Source: Actinomortierella ambigua
Lineage: Eukaryota; Mortierellomycota; Mortierellomycetes; Mortierellales; Mortierellaceae
Assembly (NCBI GenBank): GCA_016098155.1
Contig: JAAAJB010000045.1
Span: 1 to 64,000, forward strand
Reading direction: 5' to 3'
DNA: 64,000 nt
Shown here piece by piece: positions 32,001-43,673 of the stretch. The notes beneath the pieces were generated by a model. The model was not told the DNA's origin. It was given only the letters and a program-made list of their open reading frames with translations, and did no database searches. Each line of letters begins with the position of its first letter. Positions within the stretch are counted from its first letter, which is position 1. The position numbers were made by a program, and so were the translations under genes.

Positions 32001-34273
32001 ACGACCACAGAAGTAGGAGCAACAGTCCTACCAGTGACTCCCGGTTTGGCACGCAGCATGACGCCGATGGTTTCAGAAGGTTGTGCGACAGGAGCGACAG
32101 GGGAATCGCAGGATTCGAATCAACCCAAGGACTATTTTACACTCAAGCCTTCAGAGGAGACACGCGCCAACGCCAACAATATTACGCTCCGCACACGCGA
32201 CAACGCCTTTCTCACCAACCGCCGCTACTATGTCCACTCGCAGTGTTCATTCTTTGAGGACTTTTTGTGGGCCACGTGTGAAACGACCTGGAATGCGCGC
32301 GCGACACGCCGTCTCTCCTTCGAGGAATGCGTGGATGGCTGGCGCGGTGATGGCGTTGATGCTAATGCCCTTCAGCTCTTTGGCGACATTTTCTTGATCG
32401 ACCTCAGCCCGACCACCAACCGCCCCAAGTCACTCAATGAGCTGACGGATCAGGAGCACATCCAAGATTTTTTGACAAAGATGGCCGTTGGATTCATCGA
32501 GCGCGCGAAGGCTCGCATTGGCAAGGTTCGACAGAGCTCGATTGTACTCTTCTATCCCTTTGGCCATCCGCCTTCGCTTGTGCAGGAGCCGTTTGTGGAG
32601 CTGGCCAAGTATTACCAGATTTCGCTTTGTCGCAAACCAGTGACGGAGCGTGCCTTGGGCACGATTATTAAGCGCCAAGTGGTTACTGTCCAGAGCCCAC
32701 ATGACAAATTACCTCCGAGCCCTGTCCAATCGTGGCCAGTGTGTTCGGGACAGCTCCTCACTGCAGCAGGCTTTATGGAGCACCTTACCGCCGACAAACC
32801 CAATCCTTTACAGCAACAGAAGCAGGATCAACAGTCAGCTGAGCGGCAATCGAGCACGGAGAACATGGCACCCATGGCGTCGACATGTGCATCGGTGGAA
32901 TCTCAGTGTCTAGGTCAGAATGGATTGGCCCAAAGTTTCGATACACCTCAGGAGAACACAAAGGTGTTGCCAGCCGCTGAGCAACCGTCATCGAGTTCTT
33001 CTTCCCAGTCGTCGAGTGGATCAAGCGGAGCTCCTAGTCAGCATGGCTCTCTCATTCAGGACGCTTCGGAGCAAGACGCTTTTGATCAGGTTTTGAACGT
33101 GTCAATGGAAGATTTCAAGTTGAAGTTGCCAAAGTCGGTGCATCGCAACGGCAGCGCGGAAAAGTTGTCGTTGTCGTCGAATGAGTCATCTGTCAGCTCT
33201 ATTGGTTCAAAGGCCAAGCCGGCCAACGGGACCCCTAGCCTGACCGTGATTTGCAACGGCGAGCCCAAGGTCGAGCCATCATACCCCAACACCTCTTCTT
33301 CGTCGTCGTCTTCTACAACCAAGTTTGAGTCAGCACCGACCATGGTTGCTTCACCCATGGCCGCTAGTGTCGGCTATGATGAGAGTCCTACGGTGAGCCC
33401 TACCAAGGTGCAGGACCCATCGTCAGGTTGTTCCTCGTCTTCATCCTCTCCACCGACCAAGTTGATGGCGAGTGGTGAACCGCGACGGGTTTTGATTGTC
33501 GACGACAATACAGTGAACCGCCAGTTGCTGTTTCAACAACTGCGCAAGCTGGACGTGCTAGAGGTGGACCAGGCCAGCTCCGGCGAAGAGGCTGTCGCCA
33601 AGTTTCAGCCGGGGACGCATATGCTGGTGCTGATGGACCTCAAGATGCCCAACATGAACGGGGTGGAGGCAGCGACGCTACTGCGCGAGAAGGAGGGTGA
33701 GTTGTTCGGACCTGGTGGTACTAGTGCAGCTACCATGAGCGATGACGACTATAGTCATGTGTCAAGGGTGTCATCGACGGTGGGTCGTCTTGAGAACGGA
33801 CCATGTGAGAGGGTTTCGGCTGATCAGGTGAACGACCCCTTCTCGCAGGCGCCGGAGGGTGGACGCCTGTCAGCCAATAATCCGGATCAGGTCTGCTCGC
33901 TTGTTCAGAAGGCTTTAGAACAAGAGCAGAAGGGTCAGATGCCCAAGCGCGCGACCATCATTGCCGTCACGGCCGACTGGTCCGCCGAAGTTGGCGAGGA
34001 CCGCGAGAAGACACTCGATGGTGGTTTTGATGATGTCATGGTGGTAAGTCACTTTGTTATTTTATTTCTATTTTTACATGAACAGGAACAAAGGGGGTGA
34101 GAGAGGGACATACAGGAATGAATGTCTACAAGAACGACTGATTAATAGCTGCATGCATGAGATTTTTTGACTAACGTGTACCCTTTTTTTTTCCGGTGTT
34201 TGATCTCCCCCCTTAGAAACCCATCTCTCTTCCTGAACTGAGGCTCCTCTTGAACCGATTCACAAAGGAGTAA
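29020..34273 (+). CDS. Membrane hybrid histidine kinase
   Basis: Six exons: 29020-29386, 29551-30548, 30828-31036, 31176-31530, 31626-34043 and 34217-34273, giving 1467 residues. Residues 1-330 are low complexity (Ser/Thr/Asn). About five or six hydrophobic helices lie at about 355-500, replacing a classical sensor domain. The H-box SVSHELRTPLAALIG has its phospho-acceptor near His522 and is split by intron 3. The N-box NLVSNAIKFTDKG is split by intron 4. DTGKGI (G1) and GTGLGLFLVK (G2) complete the ATPase. A long variable linker leads to the receiver: VLIVDDN, phospho-acceptor Asp in LMDLKMPNMNG, Thr in IIAVTAD, and the conserved Lys-Pro in the short last exon. About 70 residues are inserted in the receiver before IIAVTAD. 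A phosphorelay to Ypd1-like and response regulator proteins is expected. Confidence 0.93.
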
Positions 34274-35803
34274 CAGTACCAGCAACTACAACACGATATG
34301 GCGGGACATCCCCTGGACCAGCGGATAGTTTCCTCCGGTCCAAGGAGGGGGGTTGTCTTACTGCCTGATGACGACGATAGATGACGATCACAATGACGAC
34401 GAAAGCTACGCATGTCTTTGTATTGAAGTCTACCCAAAACGACGTACCAAGAATGGGCTGAATGCAAATTGCTCAGACTTGCAGGAATAGTCGTGTTTTG
34501 TGTTGTCATTGCATTTTTACTTTATATTTTTCTATAATCTCAACTCGGCCCTCCCTCCCCTCTCCCCCCCACTCACCACCACTTTCTTTTTTTTCCTACT
34601 TTTCATTCGTATGCACATTAACCTGTACACTACCCACTGCTCCTCTTTTCGCTCTTTCTTTTTCTTGTATCAAATTTCCCAGCTGTGACGAACATCATCA
34701 GTCTCTTCTTCAGCTACAGACTTGCCTTCTTTTTTTTTCACATTTGTTGTTCACAGCCTGTACCATAGAAACTCTCAAAAGAATCAATCAAAAACTCTAT
34801 TCAAAATACAGCTTTATCCTACGCCTAATCATTGTACTTTGCCATGTTTGAACTATCCGATAGGTGGTGGACTTGTGCTCCGCTAGATGGGCGCACGTTA
34901 GCATTGTGAGATATGTCATTGTGATGGTCACGTCACCCTTGGATTCATATTGAGTGGATGCGGCATGTCTCGTTTTTTTTTTGCATGGGGGTTGGGTCTT
35001 CATTAAAAAAAAAAAAAAAAACAGCTCTCCTGTCACGCGCACCATCCCGCGCCTGGAATGAAGGGGGACCTGCATTGTGAATCACTTTCCTTGGCTCGGG
35101 TTTTGGTATGTGGGTGTTTCTTGAGGAATCTGAGGGCAATTGAGACTTGGTGAGATGGGAAGGGTTATGAGAGTGTAGCCACTTCCTAGGTTATGTAAAA
35201 TCAGTGTTCTTCATCGAGCCTAATCGGCCAAGCCTCTCTAAAAAAATAGCTCTCTTCTTCCCTATCCTTGTATTTCCTTTTGGTCTCTCTACGTGCACTC
35301 CCTGGAGAGAAAAGTGGGAAGAACAGCTGGATGTGCCCTGGACCTGGTGAGTGATCCAACCACGGACTTTTCGACCAATACCAGACAGTGTTTGCCGAGG
35401 TGCATCAACAGCAGGGACGGGTATGGTGGACAGAGACATTGTTGGCCCCGCAGGGACAACAAGAAATCATTTGGTAATTCTCCCAATATACCCTGGTGGT
35501 GCACAACAAAAAAAAAGTAGACATTACGATATTGTTTTCTCGCCACAGCTACGATCCTGGATAGTTTTCGTTCAACTCAATATTTTTGCGTCTCCGCGGA
35601 CATTTTCTGGGTCGGCCAGAAGGGGGGGGGAAGGGATGCACTGCACAATCCAGGGGGGGGGCGCAGGGATTTTCACACGGCACTTTTCTCATTCTTTGCA
35701 TCGTATCTTCCAGCCGCTGCTGCGCCAGGCTGGAGAAAGCTCGTATCAAGTTTAACAACAAAGTTTCACAGATATACATGGGGTGGGGTAGAGGGGGCGA
35801 GGT
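34274..35803. other. Convergent spacer, no recognisable gene
   Basis: The interval lies between the 3' ends of the histidine kinase and dihydrofolate reductase. It contains T and A runs (34969-34981, 35004-35021), G runs near 35622 and 35652, and only short unsupported frames (for example 35293-35520 plus). Confidence 0.5.
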
Positions 35804-36605
35804 TTATTCGTTTCGAGTATACACCGTAAACTCGTATTTGTACTCGCCTTCCTCAATGATGCCCCCCTGGACGGGCTCTTGGATATACGATTCGATAAAG
35901 TCATGTCCCTTCTCTCGCGGCATGAGCTCGAATCCCATTTTTTCAATGTCGGGGAAGTAGACATCTGTCTCCTCGACGACTGTGTAGACGCGCGTGAGGA
36001 AGACATAGTTCAGGTGGGGAGATTGGACACCAATGTCGTAAAGCTGAGCGCCGCCGATCAGGAAGGTGCGAGGGATGCGGAGGTTCTTGTGGGATGGGAC
36101 CGCTTGTTGCTTGGACTTGTCGTTGATGTCGACGATGAGGTCCAGTGCTGCCTCGAAGGAGGACATGAGGCTGACCATGGGATTATCTTTCTCAGGCTTG
36201 CCGCTAGAATATGCAAAAGAGAGGGTGTGTATGTGTGTGAGAAAATGGGGTGTGTGTCAACTCCCACTCGTCATGGAGGCAGGGAAAAAAAACCAGACTA
36301 CTAAATTTTCCTTACTCAAGATAGTGTGGGTTCCTTGACACGATAATGTTGAGGCGATTGGGCAACGGGCGATACTTTTGTGGGAGCGACTCCCAAGTCT
36401 TGCGGCCCATGATGCAGGCATTGGCCAGTTGATAGGCTGGATCTTGCGCCTGTGGGGGGATCTTGGAGGTCAGTTTGGCAAAGAGAGCCAAATCCTTGCG
36501 CAGGGTAAAGGGCAAGTCACCGTGCTTGCCGATCCCGCCTGCAAGATCTGCAGCAACGGCAATGGCGAATGCACGCGGATTGACGAGGGACGTGGTTGCT
36601 GCCAT
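35804..36605 (-). CDS. Dihydrofolate reductase
   Basis: Two exons, 36605-36316 and 36203-35804, joined in phase 2, give 229 residues, a normal fungal length. Motifs: AIAVAADLAGGIGKHGDLPF (substrate/NADPH loop), the acidic catalytic residue in LRKDLALFAKL, IMGRKTWESLP, NRLNIIVSRNP and FLIGGAQLYD. The usual Trp of the LPW motif is Phe here. The enzyme reduces dihydrofolate to tetrahydrofolate with NADPH for thymidylate and purine synthesis. It shares a 234-bp divergent promoter with the NCA2 gene. Thymidylate synthase is not fused to it. Confidence 0.95.
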
Positions 36606-36839
36606 TACAAAGTAAGAGAATGGGGGTGGTGTGTGTGTGTGCGTGCTGGGGGTCGGGAGCGTTTATATAATATTGAACGTGTGACTTGGCAATGCTGTCT
36701 TGGGGAACGATTTTGGACCGGAACCCACTTCTTTCCCACCCCTTCTTTACCCACCCCCTCTTTACCCACCCCTTCTTTACCCACCCCTTCTTTTTCGTTA
36801 CATCCCATTCCCCTTCTGGAAAAACAAAAGTAGTTGGCA
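36606..36839. promoter_or_regulatory. Divergent promoter of DHFR and NCA2 with 15-bp tandem repeat
   Basis: Four near-perfect copies of the 15-bp unit CCACCCCTTCTTTAC lie at 36736-36796, about 45 bp from the NCA2 start. A GT dinucleotide stretch at 36625-36645 and a TATA-like TTTATATAAT at 36661-36670 lie on the DHFR side. The CCACCCC core resembles sites of Cys2His2 activators, so the array may be a shared upstream element (inference). Confidence 0.6.
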
Positions 36840-39800
36840 ATGGCGACATTCATCATTGACCGACAACATCAACTCAACAGTGATCTCGTGCAGCTCTTCC
36901 ACCTCGATGCACAGGCCCTCATCGACCATGATCGCGAACTCGATGCCGCCCGACACCTGACCTCGTCGCGTCGCCACGCGGCAGCCACCGCTGCTGGTGC
37001 CACCAAGACCACCACCACTGAAAAACGAGAGGATGGAGGCGACCATGACGACCACAACGATGGCCATAGCGAGCTGCTCGCCTGTCTGCGAAGATCGATT
37101 GACGCCATTGATCTGCGCTCGGCTTCGCTGCCCTCGATGACCAAGGTCCTCGCCGAGCTTGACAAGGTGGCGGCCGTGTTCGAGACTTACCCTTCGGCAC
37201 GTCCTCCACCGTCATCATCGCGACGTGCTGGTGGTGGTGCTGGTACCTATCGACAGAATTCGCCCTCTTCCTTGAGTAATACTACCACCACCACCACATC
37301 TTCATCTTCGTCGACGTCACGCCCGACGATGCTTCGACGCGCGTCGTCATCATTGTCATCGTCTTTGACGACCAGTTCGTATTTCGCAGAGGAGGCGACA
37401 CCACCACCACCACCAGCCCCTGTGACAACAACGTCGGGAGGAGATCGCGGCAAGGACAAGAAGAACAAAGGCCAAGGCCGCTCAAAAGCAGATGTGGATG
37501 TGGATCGGGTGGTGGAACGCCTGGAGACGTTGTTCCTTGCCAAGTGCACAGTGGCGGTGTATCTGAATCTGATGAACCAGCTGTTGAACGCGACGTTGCC
37601 GCTGGCGGACGAAATTGATTATTGGCAAGGATTGTTGGAGAGCTCGACATGGCGATCGATGTATGTCATACAAAGTAAGTCTTTTTTTTTTTATGGAGAC
37701 ATTCCACTTCATTTAGTGTGTAGTGTATATTGTGAGTCCTTCCCAACCTAATGACTCTATTCCTCCCCTTCTCTCTCTCTCTCTCTCTTTCCACCTGATC
37801 AATAGCATCACCAAAGAGAATGTACGATCTGACCAAGAGTGTCGTGATCCGGACGCGACAACACGTCGAATATCTAGTCGAGTCTAGCTCGCAGCAGCAG
37901 CAACAGCAGCAGCAATCTGATCCAAACCACGGCCAGCACCTGCTTCGATTATTGCAACATTTCCCAACCCTCCTGGCCAAGCAACTTGTGTCGCGACCTG
38001 TCCGGTTCCCGGATGCGATCCACTATGAAATTGGGAACAAGAAGAAGCAACTGCAGCGGATTCGCGAATACCAAGCCGAGTGTCTGGGCCTGCTGGCCGA
38101 ACAGGGCTTGCACTTGGAGACTGTCGGTCGGGGTCTGGCCATGCTCCGGATGGAGAGTGGTGGTGGTGTGCGAGAACATGGACATGCGCTGCAAAAGAAG
38201 CCTGGCGATGGACATGAGGATGACGACGACGAAGAGGAGGCTTTTGTGGTCGAACATGTCGATGCCCAGGTGTCGCGAACCATTGAACTGATGGAGCAGG
38301 TCTTGAACAAGGCCACGAACGATGTGGAGGATGGATGTGCAAATGTCGACCAGAAGGATCTTGGCGAGAAGGGGAACAAAGGCCTGCGTCGATCCCTTAC
38401 CTTGATTGGAAGGATGCGAGGTAGTGCGTTTTTTCAAACCTTTTTTTTTTTTCTCAGTGATATCGTCATCCCAAGAATTCCATTCGCTGACGGACTTCAA
38501 TCCCAACATTTGACCTTTTTATTTTTTTTCCTAGGCGTTGGAGGGTTGCCGGCTAACGAGATGTATGACCACCTTCGACAGTTGATTCATACGTCGATTC
38601 CGAACTATATGGCAGCAACGGAACGTCAGGCTCAACACTATCACCGCCCGGGCTGGATCACACGGTACTGGGTGCCAACGTTGGTGGGCTACTTTGCGCT
38701 CAAGTTTGGACTGCAGTATGTGAGCGATCACCGGGCAGACCTGGACGAGTTTTTGCAGGAGGCTTATGAAACGGCGCGCAACTTTGTACAGGACTATATT
38801 TGGGAGCCCTCGAAACGGATCATGGCTATCATTCAACACCGCGATGACCAAGGGTCGCTCCAGATGCTGGGCAATGAAAGCCTCAAGTCGGACATTGCTG
38901 TAAGCGGTTTGTGTCCAAGGGGGTTGGGGGAGTTGTATTTGTTTCTTTCTGTGTTCCTTGCCGAAAAGTAGCAATTTGGAGGTTTTTTTTTCTCTCTCTT
39001 ACTGAATTTACTTTCATTTGGATTGTAGAGTTTGGAGCGGATGGTGATCGACTTTGGCAAGCAACACGCCCACCTTTCGGACGAGCAGCTTAAAGCCATT
39101 TCGGAGGCCGTCCAGAATGGCGATATTTCGATCGTCATGAAGGCTTATGAAAAGGAGCTGAAGGTAAGCAGAAGGAATACACTTGCCCAGGTGACATTGT
39201 TCAAAGCGAGGTGACGAAGATTTGTTCGTCTAACAAAAAAAAAAAAATCGAAAATTTTCAATGTAGACCCCACTCAAGGGCGCTGTAGCCGGCGATTTGA
39301 TCCAGACACTATTGATCCAGGTACAAAAGACCAAGGTGGATATCGAGGTCGCGATGGCAGCATTGGACAAGTTACTCAAGGCGAACGAGCTCAACTTTGC
39401 GTTCTTGGCAGTTGGACCGTCGCTGTTGCTACTGTGGTTCGTCACCTCTCAGATCCGGGGTACCTGGCGGCGGGCACGTGGCCAAAACTTGGCGGTGGTC
39501 TCGATCCAGATGCGCGAGTCGCTGCGCCAGGTCGAACGGTTGCTCAACTTGGCTGCCACAGGCGTGCCGCCCAGTCGTCATCTACACGGTGGTGGCGGTG
39601 GTGGCATGGACGATCATTCTGGCAAGGCTACCAAGAGCACAACAGCGTCCTCGTCCTCGTCAACCCAAAGACCTCTCAAGGTGCGCTTGGCCACGCCCAT
39701 GGGCACAGGAACGACCGTAGCGCCGTCCGGAGGACGAAGGGGTGAAGCTCAATCGGACAGCGATACGTCGGATGATGTTGGAAGCGAGTCGCAAGCCAAG

Positions 39801-40070
39801 GATGCGGCATCGGTCCGGGCATTGGAGAAGCGGGTGATGGCCTCACGGGTGAAGAAGGGCAAGATCCCTTACAAGACTCAGGGCTTGGTCCTGTGCGAGG
39901 TGCACCTGCTTCGGACTTTTGCGCGCCGGCTGCCGAGGAAAGATGGCTTGCAGGACAATGTCATGCAGGACTTGCGCGAGCTCGAGGAAAGCTCCCTGAC
40001 GGTCCACCAGCGGCTGCGGACTGCGGCCCGTATGTACCGGACCTATGGATTCCTAGGCTTGTACCATTAG
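36840..40070 (+). CDS. NCA2: NCA2-like mitochondrial membrane protein
   Basis: Five exons: 36840-37674, 37806-38420, 38535-38899, 39029-39163 and 39267-40070, giving 917 residues. The C-terminal half carries the family signature: WEPSKRIMAIIQH, ERMVIDFGKQH, QNGDISIVMKAYEKELK, TPLKGAVAGDLIQTLLIQVQ, KTKVDIEVAMAALDKLLKAN, ELNFAFLAVGPSLLLLW, and a late GLVLCEVHLL. Membrane segments occur near RYWVPTLVGYFALKFGL and AVGPSLLLLWFVTSQI. In yeast Nca2 works with Nca3 to support expression of mitochondrial Atp6/Atp8. The N-terminal third has long Thr/Ser and Gln stretches not expected in yeast. The 3' end converges on the RING-LON gene with 213 bp between stops. Confidence 0.9.
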
Positions 40071-40283
40071 ACCAAACAAAAAACCCCCACCCACCCCCCT
40101 CAACCCCCTTCCTAAAGCAACCAGAAGCAGTGAGGCCCCACCCCCTCTCTTTTCTCTTGTTTGTATATGCTTTTTCTATGTCATCGATTGAGGAAGGGAT
40201 GTGGGGGTGTTGTCCCCCATTTCTATTGAAAGAAAAAAAATCTGTTCCCCCACAATTCTTTTTTTCTTCTTCTTCTCTGTATT

Positions 40284-42434
40284 CTATTGAATGGAGCAAA
40301 CGGAGAGCGATCGCTGCGTCTCCAGGTCCCGTACCCAGCGGACGACGCGGAGCAAGCGATCGCGGACAGAGACGAGGGTGAGCAGCTCGTACAGGTCGTG
40401 TGCGTGGATGGGCAAGACACGGGCGACCCAAAACGTCAGCTGGGCGTCCATGTTGTCGTCGTCCAGGTCCAAGACGAGCTCGCCATACTCGCGCTCGAGA
40501 CGGGCCATCGCCAGCGCGCCCAGTTGGTCCTGCATCCGGTACACAAACGCCACCAGGATCTCGGCCAGCTGCTTCCGCGTCATCGTCTCGAGATCCATGT
40601 CTCGCAGCCGACGCAGGGACAGCTGTCGCAGTGGTGATGGTTGTGTTGGCCGCGCTGCCGGTGTCGAGGATGAGGAGGGTGATAATGATGATGAGGAGGC
40701 AGCGAGTGATCCTGGGGATACTGTGGGGAGGGTGGGAGTGGGTGATTGGTTGGTATTCGCTGTTGCGTCTGAAAGGGTGGGGGGAATGGGCTGCTCGCTT
40801 GACGGTCGAGAGATGGTATTCGGTTGATTGGAAGACGACGAGGAAGAAGAAGAAGAGGAAGAAGAGGATGAGGAAGGGGAGGGAGAGAATGGTGTTGTGG
40901 TCATATCCGCTTCGCCCGTTTTCTCCAGCAAGGCTTCCTGTAGCGTTGATGAAGAAGCATGTCGCTGCTCGTCCGCTTCGTCACTGGCCTGGTGTCGATG
41001 ACGACGGGATCGATTGAGGGCCGTGTCAATCTCTGTAGACTCTTCGTCCGCGTCAACCCCATTGCTCGACTCAGCGCGTTGCTGCTGCTGCTGCTGCTGC
41101 TGGTGCCGACGAGTGACGGCGTCCAAAATCCGTTGCCGCTCCAGCCCAGACTCGTGAGCCATTGGGATATCATGGACAAACTCGATTGCAGTTGCAGTAT
41201 GGTAGCCGTCGAGCATGGAATAGGTCAGGATCTGGAATCGGTCCATGGCCACGGTCTCGACCAAGGCTCGGCCATCCATCAGCGGCTCGAACGAGATGAT
41301 CCGGAGCATCACTCCATGCGACACGCTGGGCTCCCAGGGAGTCGTATGCAAATCGCTCGCCGGTGAAGGCTGCGGCTGATAATCCAGGACTAGGCTGCCG
41401 GTGCTTCCCCCTCCGAACCGTTTTCGAACATGCCGTGGTGGAAGGACCATGCCAAAGACCTTGGACTCTGTTTTGAGGACGTTGCGCAGCAGCCGACGGT
41501 AACGCGGCTCAAAGATGTGGAGGAAGCATGGCATCTTTGGGTAGACGAGGGCGCTGACAAAGAGGGGCAAGGCTGCTAGTGCAGGATCGAGTGTGTTTTC
41601 TTGCTCAATGTTCTCTGGATCAACCCCGGCAGGCAAGGGCGGTCGAAGATACTGGATCAGTTGGGACAGGGCCTTGTTAGGCCGTTGATTGTAGTAGTAT
41701 GGGTACAATGGGAGGCTGGTTCGGCAGAGAGGGCAGCTGGGTGAGCAGGCAGCATGATCCAAAGCACGGATGAGACACGCCTTGCAGAGTGAGTGGCCAC
41801 AACCGGTCGTGATCGGCTTGTAAAGCGGCAAAAAACAGATTTGACACTCCACCTCCTGGCTCATCCTCTGCAGGATTGCAGGGTCCAGGTCCTGACGCAC
41901 AGGGATGTGCGACCGTGGGATCGTCTCGGGCCTGTCAAACTTACCATCCCGATCCGACGGATCGTATGGGTCAAAGAGGCCCTCGAGCGTGGCTGGCCAT
42001 CCTGCGCTCGAAGCGGCAGTGTCATCGCCATAGTAGAGGTGCTCGGGCTGGTGGTGGGCTCGTGCATTCTCAATGTCCTCCTGAAGGATGATTTGTTGAG
42101 CCGAAGTTGGTGGTGGGCAACAGGCGAGGGCGTCGTCCCTCTGCCGAAGAGCCCGATTGCGCTGAAGTGCAATGTTCTCGCGTAGTAGCAAAGTCAGTTT
42201 TTGGAGCGTCACATCGACGCGGAGGCCCTGCACCGGATGCACTTTGGACCGCGCACACTGTACGAAGGGACAATGGATCTGCTGTTGAAAATCGACTTGT
42301 GCCGGTGCCGGGAGGCAGTCTGAGCACAGACTGAACCCACAGGGCAAAGTGATGGGGTCGTGCAACAGACACTTGCACAAAGGGCAGAGCAATGGCCGAA
42401 AAGTCGCCGGTAATGGTAGAACATCGACCGCCAT
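40284..42434 (-). CDS. RING finger and LON-domain protein (LONRF-like)
   Basis: An intronless frame of 716 residues from an ATG at 42434. A first RING-like zinc site (CPLCKCLLHDPITLPCGFSL, then CSDCL and CPF) is at about 17-55. A complete RING (CQICFLPLYKPITTGCGHSL, CKACL, CPLC) is at about 198-240. The LON substrate-binding domain begins at LPLFVSALVYPKMPCFLHIF and includes EPRYRRLLRN and FGMVL. It is split by about 160 residues of poly-Gln, Ser/Thr and poly-Ser before it resumes at LRRLRDMD and ends with LPIHAHDLYELLTLVSVRDR. Animal LONRF proteins are probable ubiquitin ligases acting on damaged proteins; the same role is inferred. Confidence 0.92.
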   Translation of the reverse strand: MAVDVLPLPATFRPLLCPLCKCLLHDPITLPCGFSLCSDCLPAPAQVDFQQQIHCPFVQCARSKVHPVQGLRVDVTLQKLTLLLRENIALQRNRALRQRDDALACCPPPTSAQQIILQEDIENARAHHQPEHLYYGDDTAASSAGWPATLEGLFDPYDPSDRDGKFDRPETIPRSHIPVRQDLDPAILQRMSQEVECQICFLPLYKPITTGCGHSLCKACLIRALDHAACSPSCPLCRTSLPLYPYYYNQRPNKALSQLIQYLRPPLPAGVDPENIEQENTLDPALAALPLFVSALVYPKMPCFLHIFEPRYRRLLRNVLKTESKVFGMVLPPRHVRKRFGGGSTGSLVLDYQPQPSPASDLHTTPWEPSVSHGVMLRIISFEPLMDGRALVETVAMDRFQILTYSMLDGYHTATAIEFVHDIPMAHESGLERQRILDAVTRRHQQQQQQQQRAESSNGVDADEESTEIDTALNRSRRHRHQASDEADEQRHASSSTLQEALLEKTGEADMTTTPFSPSPSSSSSSSSSSSSSSSNQPNTISRPSSEQPIPPTLSDATANTNQSPTPTLPTVSPGSLAASSSSLSPSSSSTPAARPTQPSPLRQLSLRRLRDMDLETMTRKQLAEILVAFVYRMQDQLGALAMARLEREYGELVLDLDDDNMDAQLTFWVARVLPIHAHDLYELLTLVSVRDRLLRVVRWVRDLETQRSLSVCSIQ

Positions 42435-42679
42435 GATGTAGGAGGGAGAAACGAACGAATGAATTTAAAGGCGACGTGTGGGAAATAAATGAAGAGGAGA
42501 AGAAGGAATACGAGAACAAGAAATGATGCTGTGGGGACAATTGGTGACATGGACTGTCAGTACCTTTGTGACCCCAAAGTTTCTTTCCAAAGTGAAAGTA
42601 CCCAAAAAAAAATGTGCGTCACCATGGTTGGTGGCGTGCCTGGTCGCTGTTACAACCTCAGCGGTTTATTTTATAACAT

Positions 42680-43673
42680 CTAGAGCCTTTGCCTGCCCGT
42701 GTAAGGTTGGTTCTTATTGTACCACAATGCCATTAGGTCGGGATCGTCCACCTGCCCTGGAGCACACCTTTCAAAGGTGGGCTCCGTTTTATATCCGATC
42801 CGGGCCACATCGACCATGACCTCGGCAGTCATGCCAAAGACAGACCACCCTCTGTGCTCGGCGGGGTCATCCACAGTATAGTCGGCCTCCAGGAGAAAGT
42901 TGTGCCCACCACAGCCCCCAAACCGATGCATACGGTGGATCGAGTTGAGCCAATTCACGTCAAAAAAGTCGTAGGTACCCTCTGCCGGGCGGATAAACGT
43001 CTCGAGAGGCACTGTAAAGATAACCGACACCTCGCCAGGATTGGGGCAAAGCCTTTGAATGTCCTTGGTGGTCATATTAGGGCAGAAGCAGACAACAGGC
43101 GTCACCACCAGCAAATGACGCGATAGGGTCGGCGTTAAAATAGTGAGAATCTCGCATTCGGATGGATCCAGACCGACTTCCTCATGCGCTTCACGGAGCT
43201 AGATTGAGAAGAGTAGAATTGTCAGGTCTACCAGTCCCTTTCCCACAATTCAAACATCGATGCATATCGAAACACACCTCTTGATTGATGGTGCGAATTC
43301 AAGATTCGGAAGGTGTTTTGGGCTCCTTACCGCCGTAGCAATGAGATCGCTATCTTCAGGATCCATTTTTCCTTTAAGAAAGCAGGGGAGAAAGAGAATG
43401 GAGATGGTAAGCACTGTACTCTTTTCAGATAGCGTCATTTCCCGAGAAGGTTTCAACACACACACTCACACACACACCTCCTGGGCAGGCAGCCTCGCCA
43501 GCGTTGGTGCGCAGTTTAGGTGACCGCAGTGTGAGAAGAACCTCCAGGCCGCCCTGGTCATTAGCGAGCAATACGACAAGGATAGCCGACCGCTTTGGCG
43601 CTTCGTACTTGTCTTGCACAGGCGGGTATCGTGCCAAATTAGCAATGGCCTGAGTTGACTTTCCTGAGAGCAT
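42680..43673 (-). CDS. Nudix hydrolase, peroxisomal/mitochondrial CoA pyrophosphatase type
   Basis: Three exons: 43673-43478, 43371-43331 (only 41 bp) and 43198-42680, giving 251 residues. The Nudix box is assembled across two introns: CPGGKMDPEDSDLIATA, then LREAHEEVGLD. The GGK.DPED start followed by REA.EEVGL is typical of the NUDT7/NUDT8/Pcd1 group that splits CoA and its esters into 4'-phosphopantetheine and ADP. Upstream RSAILVVLL and LLTLRS fit the first strands of the fold. No C-terminal SKL-type peroxisome signal is present (it ends GRQRL), so mitochondria or another targeting route is possible. The tiny middle exon is supported by frame continuity through the Nudix box. Confidence 0.9.
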
